This document shows positions 25,663 to 34,039 of a stretch of DNA of 64,000 bases, one piece after another. Below the pieces are notes generated by a model. It saw only the letters and a program-made list of their open reading frames with translations. It had not been told where the DNA came from and ran no database searches. A program made the position numbers and the translations under genes. Numbering within the stretch: position 1 is the stretch's first letter; the number at the start of each line of letters is the position of its first letter. The DNA comes from Burkholderia sp. BCC0322 (GTDB lineage Bacteria; Pseudomonadota; Gammaproteobacteria; Burkholderiales; Burkholderiaceae): contig NZ_CADFDU010000020.1 of assembly GCF_902833045.1 (NCBI RefSeq), forward strand, positions 31,527-95,526, written 5' to 3'.

Positions 25663-26943
25663 ATGGCCAACACACTTGCTGCCCGCCGCTGGTGGACGAT
25701 CATGCCGATCGTCTTCATCACGTACAGCCTCGCCTACCTCGACCGCGCGAACTACGGATTCGCGGCCGCGGCCGGCATCAACCAGGACCTCGGGATCAGC
25801 AAGGGCCTGTCGTCGCTGATCGGCGCGCTGTTCTTTCTCGGCTACTTCTTCTTCCAGATCCCCGGCGCGATCTATGCGGAACGCCGCAGCGTGAAGAAGC
25901 TCGTGTTCGTCAGCCTCATCCTGTGGGGCGCTTGCGCGGCGCTCACGGGCGTGGTCAGCAACATCCCGTCGCTGATGGCGATCCGCTTCGTGCTCGGCGT
26001 CGTCGAGGCGGCCGTGATGCCGGCGATGCTGATCTACATCAGCAACTGGTTCACGAAGAACGAGCGCTCGCGCGCGAATACGTTCCTGATCCTCGGCAAC
26101 CCGGTCACCGTGCTGTGGATGTCGATCGTGTCGGGCTATCTCGTGCACGAATTCGGCTGGCGCCACATGTTCATCGCCGAAGGCGTGCCGGCCGTCCTCT
26201 GGGCCGTGTGCTGGTGGTTCCTCGTGCAGGACAAGCCGGCCGATTCGCCGTGGCTCAACGCGCAGGAAAAGCGTGACCTCGACGCCGCACTCGCGGCCGA
26301 GCAGGCAGCGATCAAGCCCGTGCGCAACTATGGCGAGGCGTTCCGTTCGCCGGCCGTGATCAAGCTGTGCGCACAGTATTTCTGCTGGAGCATCGGCGTG
26401 TACGGCTTCGTGCTGTGGCTGCCGTCGATCGTCAAGAACGGCTCCGACCTCGGGATGGTCGCGACCGGCTGGCTGTCCGCGCTGCCGTATCTCGCCGCGA
26501 CGATCGCGATGCTTGCCGCATCGTGGGCGTCCGACAAGGTCGGTTCGCGCCGCGGTTTCGTGTGGCCGTTCCTGCTGATCGGCGCGGCTGCATTCGCCGC
26601 ATCGTACGCACTCGGCTCGTCGCACTTCTGGATTTCGTATGCGCTGCTGGTCGTCGCAGGTGCCGCGATGTACGCGCCGTACGGCCCGTTCTTCGCGATC
26701 GTGCCCGAACTGCTGCCGAAGAACGTCGCCGGCGGCGCGATGGCGCTGATCAACAGCATGGGCGCGCTCGGCTCGTTCGTCGGCTCGTACTTCGTCGGCT
26801 ACCTGAACGGTGCGACCGGCTCGCCCGTCGCGTCGTACGCATTCATGAGCGCCGCGCTCGTCGCGGCGGTGATCCTCACGCTGTCCGTCAAACCCCAGGC
26901 GCGCGATACGCATTCGCTCGCGACGCCGCTGCAAGGAAAATGA
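25663..26943 (+). CDS. kguT: 2-ketogluconate transporter, MFS (anion:cation symporter family)
   Basis: 426 residues and 12 membrane helices. The anion:cation symporter group pattern is present: YSLAYLDRANYGFAAA in helix 1, the loop motif AERRSVKKLVF after helix 2, and FVLGVVEAAVMPAMLIYISNWF in helix 4. Similar carriers take up glucarate, hexuronates and ketogluconate by proton symport. ATG at 25663 has GGAGA eight bases upstream. It ends ATGA, overlapping kguD. Confidence 0.87.
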   Translation: MANTLAARRWWTIMPIVFITYSLAYLDRANYGFAAAAGINQDLGISKGLSSLIGALFFLGYFFFQIPGAIYAERRSVKKLVFVSLILWGACAALTGVVSNIPSLMAIRFVLGVVEAAVMPAMLIYISNWFTKNERSRANTFLILGNPVTVLWMSIVSGYLVHEFGWRHMFIAEGVPAVLWAVCWWFLVQDKPADSPWLNAQEKRDLDAALAAEQAAIKPVRNYGEAFRSPAVIKLCAQYFCWSIGVYGFVLWLPSIVKNGSDLGMVATGWLSALPYLAATIAMLAASWASDKVGSRRGFVWPFLLIGAAAFAASYALGSSHFWISYALLVVAGAAMYAPYGPFFAIVPELLPKNVAGGAMALINSMGALGSFVGSYFVGYLNGATGSPVASYAFMSAALVAAVILTLSVKPQARDTHSLATPLQGK

Positions 26944-27914
26944 ATCAGATGAAGCCCCGTATCGTCGCGTACAAGCCGCTGCCCGATGACGTCCTCGCGT
27001 ACCTGCGCGAGCATGCGGACGTCGTGCGGGCCGACGGCGCCGCAGCCCTCGCCGATGCACTCGGCGACGCGGACGGCGCGATCGGCGCGAGCCTGAAGGT
27101 CACGCCGCAGATGCTCGACCGCGCCCCGCGGCTGAAGGCGTGGTCGACGATCTCGGTCGGCTACGACAACTTCGACGTCGCGGATCTCACGCGGCGCGGC
27201 ATCGTGCTCGCGCATACGCCGGACGTACTGACCGAGTCGACCGCCGATACGGTGTTTTCGCTGATTCTCGCGTCCGCGCGACGCGTGGTCGAGCTGGCCG
27301 AGTGGGTGAAGGCCGGCCACTGGCATCACAGTATCGGCCCCGACCTGTACGGCACCGACGTGCAGGGCAAGACGCTCGGCATCGTCGGGCTCGGGCGGAT
27401 CGGCGGCGCGGTCGCGCGCCGCGCCGCGCTCGGCTTCCGGATGCAGGTGCTGTACGCGAACCGCTCCGCGCACGGGGAAGCCGAGACGCAGTACGGCGCG
27501 CGGCGCGTCACGCTCGACGAACTGCTCGCGCAATCGGATTTCGTGTGCCTGCAGGTGCCGCTGTCTGCGCAAACGCACCACCTGATCGGCGCGGCCGAAT
27601 TCGCGAAGATGAAGCGCGGCGCGATCCTGATCAACGCATCGCGCGGGCCGGTGGTCGACGAAGCCGCGCTGATCGATGCGCTGCGCGCGGGCACGATCCG
27701 TGGCGCGGGGCTCGACGTGTTCGAGAAGGAGCCGTTGCCGGCCGATTCGCCGCTGTTGCAGATGAAAAATGTCGTCGCGCTGCCGCATATCGGCTCGGCG
27801 ACGCACGAGACGCGCCACGCGATGGCGCGCTGCGCCGCGGAAAACCTGGTCGGCGCGCTGGCCGGCACGCTGCGCACGAATCTCGTCAATCCGGATGCGC
27901 TCGCGCACGCCTGA
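26940..27914 (+). CDS. kguD: 2-ketogluconate (6-phosphate) reductase, D-2-hydroxyacid dehydrogenase family
   Basis: 324 residues. NAD(P)-binding fold with GLGRIGGAVARRAALGF, then catalytic residues in order: arginine in NASRGPVVDE, glutamate in GAGLDVFEKEPLP and histidine in LPHIGSATHETR. In this cluster it should reduce 6-phospho-2-ketogluconate to 6-phosphogluconate, feeding the Entner-Doudoroff or pentose phosphate route; GhrB-type glyoxylate/hydroxypyruvate reduction is the alternative. ATG at 26940 overlaps the kguT stop (ATGA), and an internal ATG at 26949 is another possible start. Confidence 0.87.
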   Translation: MNQMKPRIVAYKPLPDDVLAYLREHADVVRADGAAALADALGDADGAIGASLKVTPQMLDRAPRLKAWSTISVGYDNFDVADLTRRGIVLAHTPDVLTESTADTVFSLILASARRVVELAEWVKAGHWHHSIGPDLYGTDVQGKTLGIVGLGRIGGAVARRAALGFRMQVLYANRSAHGEAETQYGARRVTLDELLAQSDFVCLQVPLSAQTHHLIGAAEFAKMKRGAILINASRGPVVDEAALIDALRAGTIRGAGLDVFEKEPLPADSPLLQMKNVVALPHIGSATHETRHAMARCAAENLVGALAGTLRTNLVNPDALAHA

Positions 27915-28169
27915 GCCGCGGCGGGTAGCGGGGCGGGCACCGGTCGATGGTTGGCCGGTGGTCGGCCGATAGGGGCCGGCTTCGTTAGAGTCGATGGTCT
28001 TGGTGCCGGAGCGCTGGCTGCGTTATGATCGCCCGCGTCGCATCGACGGCCCGGCAACGCTGCCGGCGGCGTCCCGCGACGGGTATCCGCGCCAGGTCCG
28101 GTGCGGCCGACTGCTTTTGCAGGTGACCGGGGCGGGTGCCGACGCGCCGGCGCCGATCGGCAGAAGCAG

Positions 28170-28263
28170 GGGATCAGCGTAAGCTCAAGCATCAACGCTG
28201 ACCGACTGCGAAGCATGGGATCCGCGTAAGTGCCGAAGCGCTGGAGCGCTACCGCGGGTCGAC
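28170..28263. repeat. Tandem intergenic hairpin repeat, copy 1 (two diverged units)
   Basis: Two related units, 28170-28206 and 28217-28263, are joined by the 10-base link TGCGAAGCAT. The second holds GGGATCCGCGTAAG, an 8-base internal duplication (GAAGCGCT/GGAGCGCT) and the end CGCGGGTCGAC. The same two-unit structure occurs at 45179-45276 between the exbD genes. Arms fold back on each other (CCGCGTA... TACCGCGG). In both places the repeat ends CGACAGGAG just before a translated start, so it also supplies a Shine-Dalgarno sequence. The remaining bases of the 27915-28278 gap show no gene. Confidence 0.75.
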
Positions 28264-28278
28264 AGGAGATTCCACCGG

Positions 28279-28356
28279 GTGGCTTACGTTTCCAACAACA
28301 AAGGTCCGTCTGCTCACGAAGCGGCGCGGATCGTACGTCGCGAGGCACGACAGTGA
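28279..28356 (+). CDS. Possible 25-codon leader ORF overlapping ptxS start
   Basis: GTG at 28279 lies 10 bases after AGGAG (28264-28268). The frame runs 25 codons (VAYVSNNKGPSAHEAA...) and stops at TGA 28354-28356, overlapping the GTG of ptxS in GTGA. This layout suggests translational coupling or a leader peptide. No homology is recognised and it could be chance. Confidence 0.3.
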   Translation: MAYVSNNKGPSAHEAARIVRREARQ

Positions 28357-29396
28357 CCGATTCGCAACCAACCACGACGCGTCCGGCGACGATCAGCGAT
28401 GTCGCGCGCGAGGCCGGCACGGGCAAGACCAGTGTGTCGCGCTACCTGAACGGCGAGACACACGTGCTGTCCACCGATCTGCGCCAGCGGATCGAATCGG
28501 CCATCGCGCGGCTCAACTACCGGCCGAACCAGATGGCGCGCGGGCTCAAGCGCGGCCGCAATCGCTTGCTCGGCATGCTCGCGGCCGACCTGACCAATCC
28601 CTATACCGTCGAAGTGCTGCAGGGCGTCGAGGCCGCGTGCCACGCGCTCGGCTACATGCCGCTGATCTGTCACGCGGCAAACGAAGTCGAGATGGAGCGC
28701 CGCTTCCTGCAGTTGCTCACGACTTACCGCGTCGAAGGGCTGATCGTCAACGCGCTCGGCGCCGACGAGGACGTGCTGCGCCCGCTGCGCGGGGCCGGCA
28801 TTCCGGCCGTGCTCGTCGACCGGACGGTCGAGGGCTTCGAGGCCGACCTGATCGGCCTCGACAACGCCGACGCGATCGAGACGGCACTCGCGCACCTGGT
28901 CGAACACGGTTTCGACGCGATCCATTTCGTCGTGCAGCCGTTCGAGCGCGTCAGTTCGCGGCGCCTGCGCGAGGCTGCGTTCCGCGCGGCACTGGCGGCG
29001 CGCGGGCTGACGGTGCCGTCGACGGTCGTGCTCGACCTGAACGCGCCCGACGCAGCCACGGCGGCGCTGGCCGACATCGATGCCCGCATCGACGACGCGG
29101 CGCGGCGCGGCGCGCGCGCGGCGCTGTTCGCCGCGAACGCGCCGGTCGCGCTCGCGATCGCGCGCCACCTGCGCGCGCGGTTCGGCGCCGCATGGCAGCA
29201 GAAGGCGGCGCTGCTGTCGATCGACGACCCGGAATGGGCCGAACTGATCGGCATCACGACGATCCGCCAGCCGACCTACGAAATCGGCTACAAGGCTGTC
29301 GAATTCGTGCACGAGCGGATCGACGGCGCGGCGGGCGACGTACGCGTCTCGCTGTTGCCGGGCGAGCTGGTTGCGCGCGCGTCGACCGCAAGCTGA
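28353..29396 (+). CDS. ptxS: LacI-family repressor of the 2-ketogluconate operon (PtxS)
   Basis: 347 residues from GTG 28353 (GAGG seven bases upstream). The LacI helix-turn-helix and hinge are clear: ATISDVAREAGTGKTSVSRY then LNYRPNQMARGLKRG, with the hinge-helix leucine-like position intact. The effector domain has the periplasmic-binding fold (LLGMLAADLTNPYTVEVLQGVE; GLIVNALGADED; LIGLDNADAIETALAHL). It follows kguD after 438 bases that hold a dispersed repeat and a possible leader ORF. PtxS represses kgu genes and its own gene in Pseudomonas, with 2-ketogluconate as inducer; the perfect operator before kguE supports the same role. Confidence 0.85.
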   Translation: MTDSQPTTTRPATISDVAREAGTGKTSVSRYLNGETHVLSTDLRQRIESAIARLNYRPNQMARGLKRGRNRLLGMLAADLTNPYTVEVLQGVEAACHALGYMPLICHAANEVEMERRFLQLLTTYRVEGLIVNALGADEDVLRPLRGAGIPAVLVDRTVEGFEADLIGLDNADAIETALAHLVEHGFDAIHFVVQPFERVSSRRLREAAFRAALAARGLTVPSTVVLDLNAPDAATAALADIDARIDDAARRGARAALFAANAPVALAIARHLRARFGAAWQQKAALLSIDDPEWAELIGITTIRQPTYEIGYKAVEFVHERIDGAAGDVRVSLLPGELVARASTAS

Positions 29397-29402
29397 GTAT
29401 CA

Positions 29403-29439
29403 TTCGGGGCACGCAGCGCGCCAGATGCGCTGCCCCGAA
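29403..29439 (+). terminator. Hairpin between ptxS and the YhfC gene
   Basis: TTCGGGG (29403-29409) pairs with CCCCGAA (29433-29439), and inner CAGCGC pairs with GCGCTG, with a small bulge. No T run follows, so it may be a weak terminator or an mRNA-stabilising stem. Confidence 0.45.
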
Positions 29440-29450
29440 CAAGGAAATAC

Positions 29451-30239
29451 ATGACTGTCGCTCCCGTCACGCTGGCGGTGCTGATCGCCGCCACGCTGAT
29501 CATCGCGCTCCTGCCGCTCGTCCTCTTCCGACTCCTGCGCAAGCCGCTGGCGCTGAACCGCCGCGACACGATCGTCGGCGTCGCCGTCTTCACGTTGTTT
29601 GCGATGATCCTCGAACGCGCGTTCCACGGGCTCGTGCTGAGCCAGACGCCGCCGGACGGCTGGCTCACGCAGCCGCTTGCGTTCGTCGCGTACAGCGCGC
29701 TCGCGACCGCCGTGTTCGAGGAAGTCGGCCGCTATCTCGGGATGCGTTTCCTGAACCGCCGCTACGGCCCGTCAGCGGGCGACAGCCGCGGAATCGGCTA
29801 CGGGATCGGTCACGGTGGCGCCGAAGCATGGTTCGTCGGCGTACTCGTGTGGGGCCAGTGGTCGTATCTCGCGTGGCTCGCGAGCCGCGGCCAGCTCGAA
29901 ACGCAACTCGCCGACCTGCCGGGCGATACCGTCGTGCGGCTGCACGTGATGCTTGCGACGCTGTCGGCACAGTCGATCCTGCTGTTGCTGCTCGAACGCT
30001 GCGCGGCATTCGTGCTGCAGCTTGCGCTGTCGGTGCTGGTCTGGCGCGGCGTGCGCGCCGGCCGCGCGGGCGTGTTGCCGCTCGCGATCGTGCTGCATGC
30101 GCTGGCGGCTGCGCCGGCATTGCTGTATCAGGTTCGCGTGCTGCCGGCCGGCTGGGTCGAGGCCGCGCATTTCATGCTGGCCGCGATCCTGGCCGTCGTG
30201 CTGGTGAAGGTGTGCCGGCCGTCGCAATCGGCAGCCTGA
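29451..30239 (+). CDS. YhfC-family putative intramembrane metalloprotease
   Basis: 262 residues, about seven membrane helices. Conserved motifs FEEVGRYLGMRFL (EE-x3-R) in one helix and GIGHGGAEAWFVG in the next supply glutamates and a histidine arranged as in the CPBP/YhfC group of intramembrane proteases. Substrates are unknown for this family. The C-terminus is a helix with AAHFMLAAILAVVLVK. ATG 29451 has AAGGA six bases upstream. The next gene follows after 13 bases and may be co-transcribed. Confidence 0.8.
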   Translation: MTVAPVTLAVLIAATLIIALLPLVLFRLLRKPLALNRRDTIVGVAVFTLFAMILERAFHGLVLSQTPPDGWLTQPLAFVAYSALATAVFEEVGRYLGMRFLNRRYGPSAGDSRGIGYGIGHGGAEAWFVGVLVWGQWSYLAWLASRGQLETQLADLPGDTVVRLHVMLATLSAQSILLLLLERCAAFVLQLALSVLVWRGVRAGRAGVLPLAIVLHALAAAPALLYQVRVLPAGWVEAAHFMLAAILAVVLVKVCRPSQSAA

Positions 30240-30252
30240 CGGGAGAGACGGA

Positions 30253-30615
30253 ATGGATGACTATCTGATCGAATGCCAGAGCGCGGAATTCGACGCGCTT
30301 GCCCGCGTGATTTGCGAGCTCTTTCCGGAGCAGACGCGTTTTGCCGAAAGCAGCGACGCCCGCGGGCGCTTCCTGTCCGTTCACTGGCTCGCGATGCGTT
30401 TCGGCTCGACGCCGAAGCGGATGACGCTCGATATCCGTATCGTGCCGGCCGCGCTCGCGCGCTACCTGGCGCTCAAGGCGATGCAGCGCGCACGCAGCCA
30501 TGCGGTGCTGCATGCGTATACGGAAGCGATGCTCGGGTCGCTCGAGGAGCGTCACGCGGCCGGTGAGGCCGTCGAGCGCGACGCGGAACTCGAACTCGAC
30601 GAAGACTTTGCGTGA
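30253..30615 (+). CDS. DUF3022-type small protein
   Basis: 120 residues, soluble, with an acidic tail (ELELDEDFA). The N-terminal half has FLSVHWLAMRFGSTPKRMTLDIRI, and the second half is helical. It looks like the Burkholderiaceae-restricted DUF3022 family, of unknown function. It lies 13 bases after the YhfC protease gene and is probably in its operon. A strong bidirectional hairpin follows. Confidence 0.65.
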   Translation: MDDYLIECQSAEFDALARVICELFPEQTRFAESSDARGRFLSVHWLAMRFGSTPKRMTLDIRIVPAALARYLALKAMQRARSHAVLHAYTEAMLGSLEERHAAGEAVERDAELELDEDFA

Positions 30616-30620
30616 CCGTT

Positions 30621-30643
30621 CGCGCCGGCGCCATGCCGGCGCG
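30621..30643. terminator. Bidirectional terminator hairpin
   Basis: CGCGCCGGC (30621-30629) and GCCGGCGCG (30635-30643), perfect 9-base arms with loop GCCAT, between two convergent genes. Confidence 0.65.
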
Positions 30644-30648
30644 TCGCA

Positions 30649-31080
30649 TTACGCGTCGCGGTAAACCTGCGCGAAGCGCTGCGCCTGCACGACACCGTAG
30701 TCGCCGGGCGCATACTGCATCACCCAGTCGCCGGCGACGCCGCGCAGCATGTCGCCGTTTTCCGAGCGGGCGATCGTGAAGGGCTCGTCCATCCGGCGGG
30801 CGAGCACGACGGCAGGCCGGTTCCGGTAGTCGCCCGGTTCGCCGTGCGCGAGCGCCGGATCGGCGGGCAGGTATTTGGCGTCGAAGCGCGCGCGCGACAC
30901 GACCCAGCGGTCGCCGGTCGAGCCCGTGATCAGCGCGTCGCCCGCGGCATAGCGGTTCGGGCCTTCGAGGCTCATCAATTCGCCGTCGGCCTCCGCGAAG
31001 GACACGGCGACGGTTTCGTCCTTGACGACGCGGCGGGCCTGCGGATCGGTACGCAGGTCGAGGTGCTTGAGTTCGAGCAT
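30649..31080 (-). CDS. PGDYG-domain protein
   Basis: 143 residues. It contains YAPGDYGVVQAQRFAQVY near the C-terminus, the motif that names the PGDYG family, and a second similar site GEPGDYRNRPAVVLAR, suggesting two related halves each with a cupin-like strand pattern. The opening MLELKHLDLRTDPQARRVVKDETV is charged and soluble. No function is established. It stands alone between terminators. Confidence 0.65.
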   Translation of the reverse strand: MLELKHLDLRTDPQARRVVKDETVAVSFAEADGELMSLEGPNRYAAGDALITGSTGDRWVVSRARFDAKYLPADPALAHGEPGDYRNRPAVVLARRMDEPFTIARSENGDMLRGVAGDWVMQYAPGDYGVVQAQRFAQVYRDA

Positions 31081-31214
31081 GGCGGGGAAGTGCGGGAAAG
31101 CTGGAAAGCCCGGAGCTTATCCCGAATCCGGCGCGCCGTGTGACGCGCCGGTCGCCTGGCGTGGCGCGGCGCCGTTCGGCCCGGACGGGCGGTACGGCGC
31201 CTGCGGGGAGGGCG

Positions 31215-31760
31215 TCAGGGCTGCGCGGGTGCGCTGGCGGCCGGTGCGGCTGCCGCCTTGGCTTCCTTGCCTTTCGTCTTGCCCTTGCCGCGGTGTTCGC
31301 CGCCGTGGTGCAGCCAGCTGCGGAACGTCGTGTCGGCCAGCGCCTTCTGGTCGGCCGGGAAGCTCTCGTAGAGCGGCGCAAAGGCGTCGGCGAGCTTCTT
31401 TGCGCCGTCGGCGTTGGCCTGCGACAGTTCCGCGTACTGTTTCATGTCGTCGAGTGCGGAGACGTCGTGCTTGGCCATCCGTTCGCGATAGAGGCGCCCC
31501 ATCGTGTCGCCGTTGTCGCGCATCGTGTCGGCGAACGTCTTCCACTGCGGTTCCTGCGCCGACGTGATCTTCAACTGGTCGTGCAGGTACTTGATGCGCT
31601 GCTCGACGCGCGCTTCGTGGCGCGCCTCGCGCTGCTCGGCGCTCGGGGCCGAAGCCGCGGCCGTCGTGGCCTGGGCGGGCGCTTGCGGCTGTGCCGGGGT
31701 TTGCGCGAACGCGCTGGCCGCAACCGCGAGCGTCGCGAGGGTGAGCGAGATTTTCTTCAT
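31215..31760 (-). CDS. Spy/CpxP-like LTxxQ periplasmic protein
   Basis: 181 residues from ATG 31760 (GGAGAG site). A signal peptide (MKKISLTLATLAVAASAFAQ) is followed by an Ala/Pro-rich linker and an all-helical region with RIKYLHDQLKITSAQEPQWK, the LTxxQ-type motif. Such proteins bind unfolded envelope proteins under stress. The C-terminus is an unusual Gly/Lys/Ala tail (HRGKGKTKGKEAKAAAAP), probably disordered. About 390 bases separate its start from the lrp-type gene; that space holds only its own promoter and the leader of lrp. Confidence 0.75.
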   Translation of the reverse strand: MKKISLTLATLAVAASAFAQTPAQPQAPAQATTAAASAPSAEQREARHEARVEQRIKYLHDQLKITSAQEPQWKTFADTMRDNGDTMGRLYRERMAKHDVSALDDMKQYAELSQANADGAKKLADAFAPLYESFPADQKALADTTFRSWLHHGGEHRGKGKTKGKEAKAAAAPAASAPAQP

Positions 31761-32117
31761 GATTGGCTCTCCGGGGTGGTGTCTTGCGAGCGGGCGCGGC
31801 GGCAATTGCCGCAAGCGCGCTTCTCGCGTCGCCTGCTATTAGTAGCACGTTGCGTGCGGCGCGGCAGTGAATGCGACACTTGCTTACATCCGATACGAAT
31901 CGAAATTGAAAGGGATATCGCGGGTCGACACGGGGCCCGCGATGGTGCGGCGCGTACCGGCACCCGGCGCGGAAAGTGGGCGGCAAGTGCGATCCGGATG
32001 CGGTCGTGGCGCACGGACAAGGCAGCGCCACTGCATGACGGCGCGCGATCGCGCAGTCGTGCGATGCCGTTTGGGCGTACCGGCGTTCGGCGCTATCATC
32101 GCGTCACATTCCACTTA

Positions 32118-32138
32118 GCCGGCGCGTGTCGCGCCGGC
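32118..32138 (+). promoter_or_regulatory. Stem-loop just upstream of the Lrp-type start codon
   Basis: GCCGGCGCG (32118-32126), loop TGT and CGCGCCGGC (32130-32138), a perfect 9-base stem ending 8 bases before ATG 32147, where a ribosome binding site would be. It could hold translation down, or be an operator for the regulator itself. It also makes the GTG at 32126 an unlikely start. Confidence 0.5.
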
Positions 32139-32146
32139 CCAGCCTC

Positions 32147-32611
32147 ATGCGTCCACCCCGCCTCGACCAACTCGACGATCTCGACCGGCAACTCGTCGCG
32201 CTGTTGCAAGCCGATGCGCGCGCAAGCGTCGCGGATCTCGCGCGCCAGCTCGACGTCGCGCGCACGACGGTCGTCGCACGCATCGCGCGGCTCGAACGCA
32301 CCAACGTGATCGCCGGCTATAGCGTCCGGCTCGGGCAGGACGTGCTCGACGCGAGCATTTACGCGTATGTCGGCATCATCCTCACGCCGAAGTTCGGCAA
32401 GGATGTGTTGCGCAAGCTCGACCGGATGCCCGAAGTGCAGTTGCTTTGTGCGGTGAGCGGCGAGTACGACTACGTCGCGTGGCTGCGTGCCGATTCGCCC
32501 GAACGGCTCAACGACCTGCTCGACCAGATCGGCACGCTCGAAGGCGTCGAACGCACGACCACGTCGATCATTCTTTCACGCAAGATCGACCGCGGGACGA
32601 TCGGCGGCTGA
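32147..32611 (+). CDS. Lrp/AsnC-family transcriptional regulator
   Basis: 154 residues. Residues 6-60 form the AsnC-type helix-turn-helix (LDDLDRQLVALLQADARASV ... LARQLDVARTTVVARIARLE), and the C-terminal half is the RAM/ACT-like ligand domain (YAYVGIILTPKFGKDVLRKL; VSGEYDYVAWLRADSPERL). Members form octamers that respond to amino acids. It ends three bases before the convergent histidine kinase gene. Target genes are not obvious locally. Confidence 0.9.
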   Translation: MRPPRLDQLDDLDRQLVALLQADARASVADLARQLDVARTTVVARIARLERTNVIAGYSVRLGQDVLDASIYAYVGIILTPKFGKDVLRKLDRMPEVQLLCAVSGEYDYVAWLRADSPERLNDLLDQIGTLEGVERTTTSIILSRKIDRGTIGG

Positions 32612-32614
32612 CGC

Positions 32615-34039
32615 TCAAGCGCGGTGTTCGTCGCGCGGCGCATGTCGCGCCGGTGTATCGGCCCGGCTGTCGGGTTCCGACGCGGCGGCCGGCCGCGCCA
32701 GCGGAATCCGCACCGAGATGCGCAACCCGCGCGATTCCGCTTCGTCCGCATACGCGAGCATGATGCGGGCGCCCAACCGGTCCGCGACGATCTTCACGAT
32801 CGACAGGCCGAGCCCGGAGCCGATCTGCGCGTTGCCGGGCACCCGGTAGAACGGATCGAACACGCGCTCGCGCTCGTGCGGCGCGATACCCGGGCCGGTA
32901 TCGGAGATCGTCACGCCTACGTGCGTGCCGGTCCGCTGCGTCGACAGGTCCACGCGGCCGCCCGGCGGCGTGTAGCGGATCGCGTTGTCGACCAGGTTCA
33001 TCACGAGCGACGCGAGTTCGAGCTCGTCGGCGGGTACGGAGGCGTCCGGGCCGTCCTCGATGCCGATGTCGATCGTTTTCGCTTCCGCGAGCGGCATCAG
33101 GTCTTCCAGCACGCGGCGATAGACCGCATGTACCGACACGTTGCCGGGCGGCGCGGCCGGCGCGCTTTGCGCCCGTGCTAGCGCAAGCAACTGCCCGATC
33201 AGGTGGCGGCTGCGATCGAGCCCGCCGCGCAGCGCGGCGAGCCGCGCGCGCGCATCGTCCGGCAGGTCGGCATCGGCGAGGCGCTCTGCCTGCAGCGACA
33301 TCGCCGTGAGCGGCGAGCGCAGTTCGTGTGCGGCGTCGGCGACGAAGCGGCGCTGCGCGGCGACCGACTGCGCGACGCGCTCCAGCATCCGGTTGATCGC
33401 GACGACGAACGGCCGCACCTCGACCGGCACGCGTTCGGCCGGCACCGGGCGCAGGTCGTGCTCGTCGCGCGCATCGATGCCGGCGGACAGCGCGGCCACC
33501 GGGCGGAACAGCTTGCGCACGAGATCGGCGACGAGCAGCAGCAGGATCGGGACGAGGATCAGCAGCGGCAACGCGGTGCGCCACGCGCTTTCGCGAGCGA
33601 CGTCGTCGCGCATGCCGGCTTCCTGCGCGACCGCGATGCGCTCGCCGTTCGCGAAGGTCCGGACCATCACGCGATACGTGCTGCCGCCTGCATCGACCGT
33701 ATGCAGTCCGTCGGCGAGTGTCGGCGCCAGCGCGAGCCGCGGCATGCCGTCGCTGCCCGGCTGCGGTGCGCCGCCGAGCGGCTGCACGAACACGCGCGAC
33801 AGCTCGTCGCTTTCGCGTGCGGGTGCGCCGGCGGCGGCATGGAGCGAGGGCGCTCGCGAGTGGTCGAGCAGTGTCGCGACCTCGCGTAGCACGTCGTCCT
33901 GCAGTTCGTGCGCTTCGTCGAATGCCGACGAGAACGCGAACGCGGCCGCGGCCGTCGCGACGACCAGGATCGCGGCCGACAGCGCGACCGACAGGCGAAA
34001 CCCGATCGATTCGCTCAGGCGTTTCTTGAAACCATCCAT
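32615..34039 (-). CDS. Two-component sensor histidine kinase (QseC-like)
   Basis: 474 residues. Membrane helices at about 14-36 and 158-178 bracket a periplasmic sensor segment of about 120 residues. After a HAMP-like linker come the H-box VADAAHELRSPLTAM (phosphorylated histidine), N-box LVDNAIRYTPPGG, G1 DTGPGIAPHERERVF and G2 GSGLGLSIVK. The C-terminal 30 residues are a polar tail. Its start overlaps the response regulator gene by 25 bases, so the pair is translationally coupled. The signal is unknown. Confidence 0.92.
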   Translation of the reverse strand: MDGFKKRLSESIGFRLSVALSAAILVVATAAAAFAFSSAFDEAHELQDDVLREVATLLDHSRAPSLHAAAGAPARESDELSRVFVQPLGGAPQPGSDGMPRLALAPTLADGLHTVDAGGSTYRVMVRTFANGERIAVAQEAGMRDDVARESAWRTALPLLILVPILLLLVADLVRKLFRPVAALSAGIDARDEHDLRPVPAERVPVEVRPFVVAINRMLERVAQSVAAQRRFVADAAHELRSPLTAMSLQAERLADADLPDDARARLAALRGGLDRSRHLIGQLLALARAQSAPAAPPGNVSVHAVYRRVLEDLMPLAEAKTIDIGIEDGPDASVPADELELASLVMNLVDNAIRYTPPGGRVDLSTQRTGTHVGVTISDTGPGIAPHERERVFDPFYRVPGNAQIGSGLGLSIVKIVADRLGARIMLAYADEAESRGLRISVRIPLARPAAASEPDSRADTPARHAPRDEHRA

